Below are positions 62,960 through 64,000 of a DNA stretch of 64,000 bases, one piece after another. Every line of letters starts with the position of its first letter. Positions within the stretch are counted from its first letter, which is position 1. The translations under genes were made by a program, and so were the position numbers. The stretch covers positions 930,001 through 994,000 of the forward strand of contig CP060261.1 of NCBI GenBank assembly GCA_022646525.1, in the 5' to 3' direction. The DNA is from Holosporaceae bacterium. GTDB taxonomy: Bacteria; Pseudomonadota; Alphaproteobacteria; UBA7879; UBA5542. The notes under the pieces were generated by a model, which did no database searches, was not told the DNA's origin, and saw only the letters and a program-made list of their open reading frames with translations.

Positions 62960-64000
62960 TTATTCCTTACGCTTCTTAGAAGAGAAAAATTTAGAAGCCC
63001 ATTTTTTCAAGGTTTTTTGGGGCGCACGCGTCAAAGACAAATCCCCAGGGGCCACATCTTCTGTAATGGTGCTACCAGCACCCACCATTGCACCTTCTCC
63101 AACCGCCACAGGCGCCACTAAAGCGGTATTTGAACCAATGAATGCTCCTTCACCAATTTTTGTCTTGTGTTTACTTTTCCCATCATAGTTGCATGTGATT
63201 GTGCCAGCACCAATATTGGCATTCTGTCCAACTTCTGCATCCCCTACATAGCTTAAATGGGAAACCTTTGCCCCTGATTGGATATCTGACTTTTAATTTC
63301 AACAAAGTTGCCAATACGCGCACCCTCACCCACATACGTACCTGGACGCAGCCGCGCAAAGGACCCACAGATGCCTCATTGGCAACCTTAGCACCCTCTA
63401 GATGAGAAAAAGCACGCACCCTTACACCCGCCTCTATAGAAACATCCAATCCAAAAAAAACATGGGGCTCAATATGAACACCGGGCGCTACCTTTGTGTC
63501 GTAGCTAAAGTAAACACTTTCAGGATCAACCATGGTAACCCCCGCCTCAAGAAATTTATGACGCATGTGGGTTTGAAAAATATATTCAGCACAAGCTAAA
63601 TCGTGCTGGGTATTTACCCCTAAAAGTTCTTCATGATCAACTTCTAACATGCCAATACGAAGGCCTTCATCGCGGGCATGTTGTACAATGTCTGTTAGAT
63701 AGTATTCGCCCGACTTTGCATCTTTCTTGATTTTTTTTAGAAGCGGCAAAATGTGTTGGTGTTTGACAACAACAATGCCCGAATTACATAAATCCGTGTC
63801 TATGTTCGAGTCAGCACAATCAACGGCTTCTACAATTTTTTTCCACACACCCTTCATCATCTAAAAAAATACGGCCATAGGTATTATCTTCAGCCACGCG
63901 CATGCCTAAAATCACAACATCATGTTGTTGAAGGGCAGAGATAGAGGCTTTAATGGTTTCAGGCTGTATAAGCGGGGTATCCCCACACAAAATCAAAACG
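62960..64000 (-). CDS. glmU: Bifunctional UDP-N-acetylglucosamine pyrophosphorylase/acetyltransferase (5' end beyond window, frameshifted)
   Basis: Acetylates glucosamine-1-phosphate and forms UDP-GlcNAc. The visible part begins inside the uridylyltransferase (LILCGDTPLIQPETI, EYYLTDIVQHA, GVNTQHDLA) and continues into the left-handed beta-helix (GAGTITCNYDGKSK, IGSNTALVAP, VGAGSTITEDV), with a basic tail to the stop at 62960. Shifts near 63850, 63355, 63290 and 63190. The catalytic start region lies beyond 64000. With glmS directly downstream, the two steps are probably co-transcribed. Confidence 0.93.

Noticed and set aside
62954..62962. A glmS ribozyme/riboswitch before glmS
   Set aside because: Only three bases separate glmU and glmS, so there is no room for the structure; the known class belongs mainly to Gram-positive bacteria.
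1..64000. Programmed ribosomal frameshifting or stop-codon recoding as an explanation for the split genes
   Set aside because: Too many sites, at varied runs, in both directions and without shared slippery motifs or downstream pseudoknots; two tRNAs show the same type of error.

Overview
The window looks like a chromosomal segment of an alphaproteobacterium, most likely a host-associated or intracellular lineage of the Holosporales/Rickettsiales kind. That placement is an inference. The supporting gene orders are pgeF-gmk-proS-lolC-lolD-dnaE, fabD-fabG-acpP-fabF-mltG divergent from rpsF-rpsR-rplI, rplM-rpsI followed by mreBCD-mrdA-rodA, and clpS-clpA. The short alphaproteobacterial L36 and an L9 with an acidic tail fit as well. 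A concentrative nucleoside transporter, a short-chain fatty acid transporter and a YejABEF oligopeptide importer suggest scavenging from rich surroundings.

The dominant technical feature is a very high rate of single-base indels, mostly in homopolymer runs. They break reading frames in essential genes: uvrB, ugd, ihfA, mreB, mrdA, rodA, clpS, clpA, fabD, fabF, fabG, rpsR, rplI, ubiG, dnaE, lolD, proS, gmk, rpmJ and glmU. Translation resumes in another frame with conserved sequence. Two tRNAs each lack one base of an acceptor-stem homopolymer. This looks like uncorrected sequencing error rather than gene decay, so I annotate each split gene as one CDS over its full extent and note where the frame changes.

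Layout. 1-4.4 kb: rmuC (runs off the edge), nupC, uvrB. 4.6-8.7 kb: tRNA-Leu, a NUDIX hydrolase, then galU-ugd-phosphohexomutase on the minus strand, supplying UDP-glucose and UDP-glucuronate. 8.8-12.7 kb: atoE, hldD, ihfA, tRNA-Pro, cutA and a small exported protein. 12.9-19.4 kb: rplM-rpsI and the rod-shape cluster mreB-mreC-mreD-mrdA-rodA. 19.4-24.7 kb: NUDIX, dps, comEC, a cysteine-synthase-like enzyme, an acidic exported protein and a D,D-carboxypeptidase with SPOR domain. 24.9-29.8 kb: clpS-clpA, tRNA-Glu, a DEAD-box helicase, rpmG, tRNA-Arg, tRNA-Ser. 29.9-34.2 kb: zinc-ribbon membrane protein, gmhA, hldE and two uncharacterised genes. 34.3-40 kb: mltG and the fatty-acid genes on minus, rpsF-rpsR-rplI on plus. 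40-50.4 kb: a nitronate-monooxygenase-like flavoprotein, ubiG, a hairpin-array RNA candidate, then the dnaE/lol/proS/gmk/pgeF run. 50.4-56.5 kb: an exported acidic Pro-rich protein and yejABEF. 56.6-64 kb: kdsB, a UDP-glucuronate epimerase, a cluster of exported proteins (Cys-rich lipoprotein, methyltransferase, glycosyltransferase-like protein), rpmJ, glmS and glmU.

Most genes serve the envelope: nucleotide sugars, heptose and KDO for LPS, UDP-GlcNAc, fatty acids, peptidoglycan elongation and cleavage, and lipoprotein export. The most promising unexplained elements are the serial-hairpin RNA candidate at about 42.04-42.2 kb and the three exported proteins at 58.4-61.1 kb. No CRISPR array, IS element or prophage was seen, and with the genes below no gap longer than 300 bases remains.
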